From: VRUE01 sp963753585
GTDB taxonomy: Bacteria > Actinomycetota > Thermoleophilia > Solirubrobacterales > 70-9
Length of the DNA: 64,000 nucleotides
Reading direction: 5' to 3'
Assembly: GCA_963753585.1 (NCBI GenBank)
Contig: CAVWCU010000001.1
Location: forward strand, 744,001-808,000
How positions within the stretch are numbered: the stretch's first letter is position 1; the number at the start of each line of letters is the position of its first letter. A program made the position numbers and the translations under genes. Positions 47,181 through 54,640 of this stretch are shown one piece after another. The notes beneath the pieces were generated by a model. The model searched no databases and had not been told where the DNA came from. It was given only the letters and a program-made list of their open reading frames with translations.

Positions 47181-48137
47181 TTTGTATTCCAGGGTGAGCA
47201 GCCTCCGCAGGTCAGCGGCAATGGCTTCAGGTTCGTCGTCGAGCTGGGCAGAGGAGATGCGCGTCACGGCATAGTCCGCCGTGCCAAGGGTTCGGTCTCT
47301 CGCACGGTCCTCCCTGAATGCCGAGCGCGTTCCGTGCGCTTCCCAGCTGTCGAGCTCGACGACCTGCCGGGCACGGGGCCAGTGGCAATCAACCTGGAAT
47401 CTCCTCGCGCCCACGACAATCCAGTCGTTGAGACGGGGCAGCGGCAGCCGATGGCGTCGCAGGAACCGCACGAAACGCTCCTCCAGCGGACTCCTTACGC
47501 GCCCGGGCGGCGCGCCTTCTATGCGTTCGAGCGCGACTCGCAATCGCCGCACGCCACGCCGGCTCGTATAGCGCTCGATCAGGTCGGGAAGAGAGAGGCG
47601 ATCGTAGAGCCGTAGGTATTCGACCTGGCGGATCGCGCTCTCGACGATATCGATAGATGTGGTGGCGGCGAGATCGAGAACCGTGCGAGGGGCAGTAGTC
47701 ACAGGTATGTCGTCGACAATGGTTCGCTCGTCGACCGGCAGAAACGCGATATGGCGCCAAATCGCCGCCGAGGACCGGCTCCTGTGCGGGACGATCACGT
47801 CGATTCGGCTTCGCGAGTTGGGTCGTATCCCCCAGAGTGCGGCAGCGGAGAAATGGCTAAGCACCGCTGTGGGGCCGGAGGCCAAAACGGCGGCCAGCCA
47901 ACGGCCCTCACGTCCAATTACCTCATGCCCAACCGCATAGACACCCGCGTGCAATCGATGCAGGCGCCCTGTCCTAATCCGCCCGTCGATCGCTCCTTCG
48001 CTGAGACCGAGTCGCGCGAGCTGCCCCCGCCCCACCACCCCATGCTGTCGCCGCGCCAACTCGGCGATATCGCGATCATCACCGCGAGTCCGCGAAAGCC
48101 CTTCTTGAAGATGGGTTAGCGCGGATTCGGCGGGCAC
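47172..48137 (-). CDS. AbiEi-antitoxin-like / DUF559 (Vsr-like endonuclease fold) protein
   Basis: Up to 321 residues. The N-terminal winged-helix part (about 25-75: ARRQHGVVGRGQLARLGLSE) resembles the AbiEi antitoxin domain. The C-terminus resembles DUF559, a Vsr-like nuclease fold: an early Glu (RSPLEERFVRFLRRH), then FQVDCHWP, then VVELDSWEAHGTRSAFREDR, with the acidic residues expected for catalysis. Proteins with this layout are frequent accessory genes in actinobacteria and their role is not established. The first 19 codons derive from palindromic element B2, so the true start may be a later TTG. It interrupts the leu cluster between leuA and leuC. Confidence 0.75.
   Translation of the reverse strand: MPAESALTHLQEGLSRTRGDDRDIAELARRQHGVVGRGQLARLGLSEGAIDGRIRTGRLHRLHAGVYAVGHEVIGREGRWLAAVLASGPTAVLSHFSAAALWGIRPNSRSRIDVIVPHRSRSSAAIWRHIAFLPVDERTIVDDIPVTTAPRTVLDLAATTSIDIVESAIRQVEYLRLYDRLSLPDLIERYTSRRGVRRLRVALERIEGAPPGRVRSPLEERFVRFLRRHRLPLPRLNDWIVVGARRFQVDCHWPRARQVVELDSWEAHGTRSAFREDRARDRTLGTADYAVTRISSAQLDDEPEAIAADLRRLLTLEYKRM
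48084..48130. repeat. Family B palindromic element, copy 2
   Basis: The left arm GCGAGTCCGCGAAAGCCC (48084-48101) differs from copy 1 at one base; the 11-nt loop length is conserved; the right arm (48113-48130) has diverged. It overlaps the first codons of the AbiEi/DUF559 ORF, downstream of leuA. Confidence 0.7.
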
Positions 48138-48199
48138 GCGCCAACGGTGACGGCTCCCGGTGCGCGTGTGGTGCGCTCAGGCGCGCGGATGTGTGACGT

Positions 48200-49786
48200 T
48201 TATGGGCCGGGAGTACGTTCTACCGCGGCCTCGGCGGTGGCCGCCTCGGCCTCGCGGATCGCGGCGCCCTCCAGGGCATTCGACAGGGCTCGCACGTAGG
48301 CCCGCGCCGACGCCTCGAGGATGTCGGTGGCCACGCCCTGGCCGGTCGCCAGGCGACCCGCCGTACGCAGCATCACTGTCACCTGTCCTAGAGCGTCCTC
48401 TCCCCCGGTCACCGCCTCGACCGTGTACTGGCGCAGCTCGCACTCCGTCCCGGTCGCCTTCTGGATCGCGTGGAAGATCGCGTCGACGGGGCCGTCGCCA
48501 CCCGACTCGCCCACGGCCTCCTCGCCGGAGGGCATCTTCACGGCGACGCGGGCCAGAGGCTCCCGCCGGGAGCCCGCCTCGACCTCGAACCAGGCCAGCT
48601 CGTGGGCGTCGGCCTTCTCTCGCATCTCGTCGGAGACGATCGCCTCCAGGTCCAGCGCGGTCACCTGCTTCTTGCGGTCCGCCACCTCCTTGAAGCGTTT
48701 GAAAGCGGCGTTCAGGGCGTTTCCCTCGACCTTGAAGCCCAGCTGCTCCAGCGCGTCTTTCAGCGCGTGGCGGCCTGAGTGCTTGCCGAGGACGATCGAG
48801 TTCGACTCCAGGCCGACCTCGGTCGCGTCCATGATCTCGTAGGTGGTGCGCTCCTTCAGCACGCCGTCCTGGTGGATGCCGGACTCGTGGGCGAAGGCGT
48901 TGCGGCCGACAATCGCCTTGTTGGGCTGGATCGCGTACCCGGTCAGGCGCGAGACCATGCGGCTGGTGCGGGCCAGCTCGCGGGTGTTGACCCCGGTCTG
49001 CAGGCCGTGCACGTCCTCGCGGGTGCGGACCAGCATCACGATCTCCTCCAGCGAGCAGTTCCCGGCGCGCTCGCCGATCCCGTTGACGGCGCACTCCACC
49101 TGCCGGGCGCCGGCCAGGACACCGGCGTAGGAGTTGGCAACCGCCAGGCCCAGGTCGTCGTGGCAGTGGACGGACATCTCGACGCCGCGCAGCGCCGGCA
49201 CCAGCTCGTAGAGACGACGGAAGTAGTCCGCGTACTCCTCAGGCGTGGTGTAGCCGACCGTGTCGGGGATGTTGACCACGGTGGCGCCCTCCTCGACGGC
49301 GATCGCACACACCTCAGCGGTGAAATCGACGTCGGCGCGGGTGGCGTCCATCGGCGAGAACTCGACGTCCTCGCAGTAGGACTTGGCCAGCGTCACCGCC
49401 GCCCGGGCCTGACCCTTGACGTCCTCCCGGTCGGTCTGCAGCTGGTGCTCGATGTGGATGTCGGAGGTGGAGATGAAGGTATGGATGCGCGGCCGGGCGG
49501 CATCCTTGATCGCCCCCCAGGCCGCGTCGATGTCGGCCTTGTGGGTGCGCGCCAGGCCGCAGATCACCGGGCCCTCGACGCTGCGGGCGATCGCCTCGAC
49601 CGCCTCGAAGTCGCCGGGTGAGGTGATCGGGAAACCCGCCTCGATCACGTCGACGCCGAGACGCGCCAGCTGCTGCGCGATCTCGACCTTCTCCGCGGTG
49701 TTCAGCGAGATGCCGGGCGACTGCTCCCCGTCGCGCAGCGTCGTGTCGAAGATGTGGACGCGGTTTGCGTCGTTTACTGGTGACAC
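48200..49786 (-). CDS. leuA: 2-isopropylmalate synthase
   Basis: A 528-residue enzyme that condenses acetyl-CoA and 2-ketoisovalerate, first step of leucine synthesis. Conserved: FDTTLRDGEQSPGISLN, the metal site VHCHDDLGLAVANSYAG, VNGIGERAGN, and NAFAHESGIHQDGVLKER. The C-terminal regulatory domain for leucine feedback (about 395-505) is present. The start is a GTG at 49786 behind a strong GGAGGAGG site. Upstream lies a leucine leader peptide that would couple expression to leucine supply. Confidence 0.96.
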   Translation of the reverse strand: MSPVNDANRVHIFDTTLRDGEQSPGISLNTAEKVEIAQQLARLGVDVIEAGFPITSPGDFEAVEAIARSVEGPVICGLARTHKADIDAAWGAIKDAARPRIHTFISTSDIHIEHQLQTDREDVKGQARAAVTLAKSYCEDVEFSPMDATRADVDFTAEVCAIAVEEGATVVNIPDTVGYTTPEEYADYFRRLYELVPALRGVEMSVHCHDDLGLAVANSYAGVLAGARQVECAVNGIGERAGNCSLEEIVMLVRTREDVHGLQTGVNTRELARTSRMVSRLTGYAIQPNKAIVGRNAFAHESGIHQDGVLKERTTYEIMDATEVGLESNSIVLGKHSGRHALKDALEQLGFKVEGNALNAAFKRFKEVADRKKQVTALDLEAIVSDEMREKADAHELAWFEVEAGSRREPLARVAVKMPSGEEAVGESGGDGPVDAIFHAIQKATGTECELRQYTVEAVTGGEDALGQVTVMLRTAGRLATGQGVATDILEASARAYVRALSNALEGAAIREAEAATAEAAVERTPGP

Positions 49787-49852
49787 CGTTCCTCCTCCTT
49801 CTCTACTCCGTTCGAATGACCTTGTCTCTCGCGGCTATCGCGCCGCCCAGCG
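49787..49852 (-). promoter_or_regulatory. leuA attenuation region: hairpins and sequestrable ribosome-binding site
   Basis: After the leader stop codon the RNA can form GCGGC-GCGATA-GCCGC. It then carries the purine tract AGAAGGAGGAGG that serves as the leuA ribosome site (49791-49802). That tract is complementary to the pyrimidine-rich Leu codons CTTCTCCTTCTCCTCC in the leader. Ribosome stalling on those codons would keep the site free. This mechanism is inferred from complementarity only. Confidence 0.6.
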
Positions 49853-49912
49853 CTATTCCCCCCGAAGGGGGAGGAGAAGGAGAAGCGCGAGGCTGTCGAG
49901 CCGGTGCGTCAT
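49853..49912 (-). CDS. leuL: leu operon leader peptide, 19 aa, eight leucines
   Basis: The ORF reads MTHRLDSLALLLLLPLRGE then TAG: leucine at residues 5, 8, 10-14 and 16, with five in a row. It lies 66 nt before leuA on the same strand, which is the hallmark of ribosome-mediated leucine attenuation (leader peptides before leuA are known in Streptomyces and corynebacteria). A CCCCC-TTCG-GGGGG hairpin overlaps its last codons. Its promoter is only 11 nt upstream, so the transcript is nearly leaderless. Confidence 0.85.
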   Translation of the reverse strand: MTHRLDSLALLLLLPLRGE

Positions 49913-49923
49913 TCGGTCACCTC

Positions 49924-49951
49924 AGCTTAGCGTAGGCTGAGCGCATCGCAA
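49924..49951 (-). promoter_or_regulatory. Promoter of the leuL-leuA transcript
   Basis: Minus-strand -10 TAAGCT (49924-49929) and -35 TTGCGA (49946-49951), 16-nt spacing. The start would fall near 49917, about 5 nt before the leuL ATG. Confidence 0.5.
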
Positions 49952-50004
49952 GCGAGCAGTCCTCACCGGCGATAACCCGCTCGACCTGGTTCGCCCTCTT
50001 TTCG

Positions 50005-51354
50005 ATGGGCATCGCGGTCGTCGTCATCGCCAATGACTTCTCCGCGATCAACGTCGCCCTCCCGACGATGGAGAGCGACTTCAACACCAACGTCAACACG
50101 ATCCAGTGGGTGATCAACGCATACGCGCTGACCTTCGGCGTGATGATCGTGACCGGCGGCCGTCTCGCCGACATGTTCGGCCGCCGCAACGCCTTCTTCC
50201 TCGGAACCGCGATCTTCGCCTCGATGTCCGCCCTCGGCGGCGCGGCACAATCCGAGGCCTGGCTGATCGCGACGAGGACGTTGATGGGAATCGGCGGGGC
50301 GCTGATGTGGCCGGCGATCCTCGGCATGACCTACTCCCTCCTGCCCGAGGAGAAGGCCGGGCTGGCGGGTGGGATAGTCATCGGCGCAGCCGGTCTCGGC
50401 AACGCGATCGGGCCGCTGATCGGGGGCGTTCTCACCGACGCCCTCAGCTGGCGCTGGATCTTCTTCCTCAACGTGCCGATCTCTGCCTTCGCCGTGCTCG
50501 TCACCTACCGCTTGGTCAAGGTCGCTGAGCCCGAGCCGGGCGAGCAGCGAATCGACTACCCCGGAATCGCGACGCTCTCGGTCGGGCTGGTCGCGCTGCT
50601 CCTTGCGCTCGACCAGGGAGACGACTGGGGCTTCGGCGACCCGCGCGTGCTCGCCCTGTTCGCCCTCGCGGCGATCATGCTCGTCGCCTTCGCGCCGATC
50701 GAGCGCGGGGCCGGGCTCAGCGCCCTGGTGCCCCGGTCGGTGATGGCCAACGAGAGCTTCCGCGCTTCCTGCTTGGCGATCCTGCTGATGTCGGCGACCT
50801 TCTTCGCGGCGCTGCTCTACTTGCCCCAGTTCATGCAGCACCAGCTCGGCTACTCGCCGCTGGAGGCGGGGGTCGGCATGCTCCCCTTCCTCGCCACCTT
50901 CGCCTGCGTCTCCTTCGTCGCCGGCCCCCTTTTCGAGCGCCTCGGCGCGAAGCTGCTGGCCGTCGTGGGCGCCGGCTGCATAACGATCTCCCCGTTCGTC
51001 TTCTCGCTGGTCGGCGACGACTCCGGCTACGGGTCGCTCATCGCCGGCATGGTGGTGCTCGGGATCGGGATCGGCAGCTTCTACCCGACCGCGACCACCG
51101 CCGGGGTCACCTCTGTCGATGAGTCGCAGACCAGTCTCGCCGGCGGGATCGTCTACATGTTTCAGATCGCCGGCGGCTCGATCGGGTTGGCCCTCACAAC
51201 CACGGTCTTCTCCGCGCAGGACTCCTTCGTCGAGGGTATCCAGGCTGCTTTCCGGCTCGACGCGGGCCTCTCGCTCTTCGGTTTCCTCATCGCGCTCTTC
51301 TTCGTAGGGGGCAGGCTCTTTCCGCGTCGACCGCCGACCGGCGGCTCGGCCTAG
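50005..51354 (+). CDS. MFS drug exporter, DHA2 (EmrB/QacA) type
   Basis: A 449-residue transporter with about 13-14 predicted membrane helices. The DHA2 features are NVALPTMESDFNTNVNTIQW after the first helix, GGRLADMFGRRNAFFLG (motif A), and MGIGGALMWPAILGMTYSLL. It would export hydrophobic compounds with the proton gradient. The ATG at 50005 leaves a short first helix. In frame upstream, codons read ...ITRSTWFALFS before a stop at about 49935, but without an ATG, GTG or TTG start, so either the ATG is right or a rare start or indel is involved. No adjacent regulator. Confidence 0.88.
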   Translation: MGIAVVVIANDFSAINVALPTMESDFNTNVNTIQWVINAYALTFGVMIVTGGRLADMFGRRNAFFLGTAIFASMSALGGAAQSEAWLIATRTLMGIGGALMWPAILGMTYSLLPEEKAGLAGGIVIGAAGLGNAIGPLIGGVLTDALSWRWIFFLNVPISAFAVLVTYRLVKVAEPEPGEQRIDYPGIATLSVGLVALLLALDQGDDWGFGDPRVLALFALAAIMLVAFAPIERGAGLSALVPRSVMANESFRASCLAILLMSATFFAALLYLPQFMQHQLGYSPLEAGVGMLPFLATFACVSFVAGPLFERLGAKLLAVVGAGCITISPFVFSLVGDDSGYGSLIAGMVVLGIGIGSFYPTATTAGVTSVDESQTSLAGGIVYMFQIAGGSIGLALTTTVFSAQDSFVEGIQAAFRLDAGLSLFGFLIALFFVGGRLFPRRPPTGGSA

Positions 51355-51360
51355 TCCCTC

Positions 51361-51963
51361 CTAGTAGCGCGAGCTGCTGCTCGAACTCGCAGAAGCATCA
51401 TCGGACAGGATGTTGTTGCCGCTACCGCCGCGCAGCGTGTCCCGACCGGGCCCACCATGCAGAACGTCGTCGCCGGCACCCCCCCATACGGAATCATTGC
51501 CGGGTCCGCCGTAGACGACGTCGTCACCGGCCCGACCCCCGAGCCGATCGGCGCCGGCCCCCCCGATCAGGAGATCGGATCCGCTACCGCCGAGCAGCGT
51601 GTCCTTACCCGGCCCGCCTTTCATCGTCAGTGGGATCTCGACGGCTCGCGCCACGGTCACGGTGTCATCGCGGCTGCCCCCCAAGACGATGAAGCCGGTA
51701 ACCGGGGGTGCTTCGCAGATCAGCTCGTTCGGGTTCTCCGGCGGGTGCTTGCAGATCGTCCCGCCAACCTCCAGGGGCACCGCCGAATCGATCACGTAGC
51801 TGTAGCCATCGGGCGTGAGCCAGATGTGAATCGAGTTTTGGGTGGCGCCTCCGGCAAGAACGATGTTCGCGGTGGTCGGTTCGGAGGGCGTTTCGGCGTA
51901 CGCGAGCGGCGCGGTCCCAACCGCCAGTACGGCGAGCAAGATGACGATCTTCTTCTTCTTCAT
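51361..51963 (-). CDS. Secreted protein with RTX-type calcium-binding repeats
   Basis: A 200-residue protein with a clear signal peptide (MKKKKIVILLAVLAVGTAPL, cleaved after AYA). An N-terminal domain (about 25-105) has one Cys pair (TICKHPP...LICEAPP). Then come about seven nonapeptide repeats of GGxGxDxLx form: GGPGKDTLLGGSGSDLLIGG and onward to GGSGNNILSDD, which fold into a Ca2+-binding parallel beta-roll. A Ser-rich tail (SASSSSSS) ends it. No type I secretion genes are near, and the N-terminal signal implies Sec export. Function unknown. Convergent with the MFS gene, 6 nt apart. Confidence 0.85.
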   Translation of the reverse strand: MKKKKIVILLAVLAVGTAPLAYAETPSEPTTANIVLAGGATQNSIHIWLTPDGYSYVIDSAVPLEVGGTICKHPPENPNELICEAPPVTGFIVLGGSRDDTVTVARAVEIPLTMKGGPGKDTLLGGSGSDLLIGGAGADRLGGRAGDDVVYGGPGNDSVWGGAGDDVLHGGPGRDTLRGGSGNNILSDDASASSSSSSRY

Positions 51964-51992
51964 CGCAGCAACCTTCGCCCCCGGGCGGGCGC

Positions 51993-53027
51993 CTACCCTG
52001 GAAACAACACGACCTTGCCGACGTTGCGGCGCTCGGCGATGAACCGGTGGGCATCGCCCGCCCGCTCGAAGGGGAACGACTCGGCGACGACGGGCTCGAT
52101 GCGACCGGCCTCGAGGTCGGCCATCAGCGGCTGGGTGACCCGGTCGAGGTTGCCCTCGCGTTCCCACCACTTGAGCATGTTGAGCCCGAAGACGCCCTTG
52201 TTCTCGTTCATCACCATCAGGCTCTTCCACCACGGGACCGTCGCCAGGGGCATCTTGAAGAGGCCTTTCAGCATCGCCGGGAGGTCGCGACCGCTTTCGT
52301 TCGTCACCTCCGAGAGCCCGTACATGACGAGCCGCCCGCCGGGGCGCAGCAGCCGGTAGTCCTTGCGGAACGAGGTCGGGCCGAGTGCGTCGACGATCAG
52401 GTCGACGCCCTCGCCGCCGGTGAGGCGCATCGTCTCGGCCTCGAAGTCGAGGTTGCGGTAGTCGATCGGGTGGTCGACCCCCTGAGCGCGGATCGCGTCG
52501 TGCTTGGAGGGCGAAGCCGTGCCGAAGATCTCTGCGCCGGCGTTGCGGGCGATCTGCGTAGCCGAGATCCCGACGCCGCCCGCGGCTGCGTGGATCAGTA
52601 CCCGGGTCCCCTCGCGCAGGCTCCCCATCAGGACGAGTGCGGCGTAGGCGGTGCCGTAGTTGACCGGGAAAGCGGCGCCCTGCTCGAAGCTGAGGCGCTC
52701 GGGCATCGGCAGCGCCTGCTCAGCTGGGACCGTGACGAGCTCCGCCTGGCCACCGAAGCGGGTTCCGGCGACGACGCGAGCGCCGACCGCATGCTCGGTC
52801 ACGCCCTCCCCCACCGACTCGATCGTGCCGGCGACCTCATAGCCCATCACGCACGGGGGCTTGGGCGCGTCGGGGTACAGACCCACCCGCGCCATCGTGT
52901 CGGCGAAGTTGATCCCGGCCGCCTTTACAGCGATCCGCACCTCACCTGGACCGACCGGAGGATCGGGCATCTCCTGGACCTTGAGGACCTCCGGTCCACC
53001 GTTCTTTGTCTGCACAAGGGCCTTCAC
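51993..53027 (-). CDS. Zinc-independent quinone oxidoreductase (MDR family)
   Basis: A 344-residue medium-chain dehydrogenase/reductase. Features: N-terminal GroES-like fold (GPGEVRIAVKAAGINFADTM), the NADPH-binding HAAAGGVGISATQIARNAGA, and DLIVDALGPTSFRKDYRLL. Zinc-binding Cys residues are absent, fitting NADPH:quinone reductases. The start is a GTG at 53027 (VKALVQTKNGG); the frame is open far upstream but only as shadow of serA and serC. The in vivo substrate is unknown. Confidence 0.87.
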   Translation of the reverse strand: MKALVQTKNGGPEVLKVQEMPDPPVGPGEVRIAVKAAGINFADTMARVGLYPDAPKPPCVMGYEVAGTIESVGEGVTEHAVGARVVAGTRFGGQAELVTVPAEQALPMPERLSFEQGAAFPVNYGTAYAALVLMGSLREGTRVLIHAAAGGVGISATQIARNAGAEIFGTASPSKHDAIRAQGVDHPIDYRNLDFEAETMRLTGGEGVDLIVDALGPTSFRKDYRLLRPGGRLVMYGLSEVTNESGRDLPAMLKGLFKMPLATVPWWKSLMVMNENKGVFGLNMLKWWEREGNLDRVTQPLMADLEAGRIEPVVAESFPFERAGDAHRFIAERRNVGKVVLFPG

Positions 53028-53059
53028 TCCATCAAGCCTATGCGTTGAGGCCGTCCGAC

Positions 53060-54640
53060 CTAGAGGTCGACTGCGCGCCCAATGGAGAACCCCTCGAGCT
53101 GGAGGATCTTGGCGACCGTCTCCTCGTGGACCGGCGCGTCGGTGGTCAGCGCCATCACCGCGCGCTCGCCGTCTTCCTCGGCGCCGACGGCGGCCGAGAC
53201 GATGTTGACCCCCTCCTCGCCGAACACGGTGCCGACCCTGCCGATCATCCCTGGCCGGTCGGCATAGCGGAAGACGGCGATGTGCTCGGCGAGGGGGAGG
53301 TAGAAGCTCTCGCGCCAGACCGAGACCAGGTAGGGCTCGTTGCGGGGGCCGACGCCTGTGCCGGCGACCTCGACCTCGTCGCCGCCGGACCGAAGCGAGA
53401 CGGTCACCAGCTCGGTGAAGTCCTCGGAGCTCGACTCCTTTGTCTCGACCAGCTCGATGCCGCGTTCCTCGGCCATCTGCGGAGCGTTGACCAGGTTGAC
53501 CGGCTCCTCGGTGTGCCCGGCGAGAAGCCCGACGAGGACGCCGATGCCCAGCAGCCGCGTGTCGTACTGGGCCAGCCTGCCGCGGAACTCGACCGAGACC
53601 CGGTCGACCGATCCCTGCGCCAGCCCCTCCGCGAGCCGGCCGAGCTTTTCGCAGAGCGGCACAAAGGGAGCCAGCGCCTCCATTTCCTCCGGGCGCACGG
53701 CGGCGATGTTGACCGCGTTGGTGACGACCGCGCCGGTCAGCGCCGCAGTCACCTGCTCGGCGGTGACGATGCCGGCCCGGTCCTGCGCCTCCGCCGTGGA
53801 GGCGCCGAGGTGCGGCGTGACGACGACGTCGCCGCGGGAGAAGACCGGGTGCTCGGTGAACGGCTCGGAGGGGAATACGTCGAGCGCCGCGCCACCGACC
53901 CTGCCCGACTCCAGCCCCTCGACGAGGGCATCGAGGTCGACCAGCTCGCCGCGGGCGCAGTTGACGATCCGCACGCCCTCCTTCATCGCCGCGATCGCCT
54001 CGGCGTCGATCAGGTTCACGGTCTCCGGCGTCTTCGGGACGTGGACGGTGACGACGTCGGCCCGCCCGTAGAGCTCCTCGAGGCTGCCAGCGCCCTCGAC
54101 GCCGAGCTCGCGGAAGCGCTCGGCCGAGACGAACTTGTCGAAGGCGACCACGTCCATCTCGAACCCCTTGGCGCGCTTGGCGACGAGCTGGCCGATGCGG
54201 CCGAAGCCGACGATGCCGATCGTCTTGCCGTAGAGCTCGGCGCCCTTGTACTTGGCCCGGTCCCAGCGCCCGTCGACGAGCGCGCCGTGGGCCTGCGGCA
54301 CGTTGCGGAAGAGCGCCAGGGCGAGGGCGACGGTGTGCTCGGCGGCGGCGACGGAGTTCGATTCGGGCGCGTTGGCGACGACGATGCCACGGCGGGTGGC
54401 GGCGGCGATGTCGACGTTGTCGACGCCGGTGCCGGCGCGGCCGATCACCTTGAGGTTGGAGGCGCGCTCGATCAGGTCGGCGGTCAGCTTGGTCGCCGAG
54501 CGGATCAGGATCGCGTCGTAGCCGCCGATCGCCTCGGCCAGCTCCGTGTCGGACATCTCCAGCCCGAGGTCGACCTCGAAGTTCTCGCGCAGCAGCTCGA
54601 CGCCCGAGTCGGCGATCTTCTCCTTGACCAGGACCTTCAT
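53060..54640 (-). CDS. serA: D-3-phosphoglycerate dehydrogenase, long form with ACT domain
   Basis: A 526-residue enzyme for the first step of serine synthesis. NAD-binding: LYGKTIGIVGFGRIGQLVAK; catalytic Arg/Glu/His: NCARGELVDLDALVEGL and TPHLGASTAEAQDR. An intervening domain (about 315-445) and a C-terminal ACT domain (DRPGMIGRVGTVFGEEGVNI) make it the long type, serine-regulated in mycobacteria. The ATG at 54640 overlaps the serC stop by 4 nt. Confidence 0.96.
   Translation of the reverse strand: MKVLVKEKIADSGVELLRENFEVDLGLEMSDTELAEAIGGYDAILIRSATKLTADLIERASNLKVIGRAGTGVDNVDIAAATRRGIVVANAPESNSVAAAEHTVALALALFRNVPQAHGALVDGRWDRAKYKGAELYGKTIGIVGFGRIGQLVAKRAKGFEMDVVAFDKFVSAERFRELGVEGAGSLEELYGRADVVTVHVPKTPETVNLIDAEAIAAMKEGVRIVNCARGELVDLDALVEGLESGRVGGAALDVFPSEPFTEHPVFSRGDVVVTPHLGASTAEAQDRAGIVTAEQVTAALTGAVVTNAVNIAAVRPEEMEALAPFVPLCEKLGRLAEGLAQGSVDRVSVEFRGRLAQYDTRLLGIGVLVGLLAGHTEEPVNLVNAPQMAEERGIELVETKESSSEDFTELVTVSLRSGGDEVEVAGTGVGPRNEPYLVSVWRESFYLPLAEHIAVFRYADRPGMIGRVGTVFGEEGVNIVSAAVGAEEDGERAVMALTTDAPVHEETVAKILQLEGFSIGRAVDL

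Noticed and set aside
51361..51963. RTX toxin (hemolysin)
   Set aside because: It has only the repeat domain and a Sec signal; no pore-forming or acylation region and no type I secretion genes.
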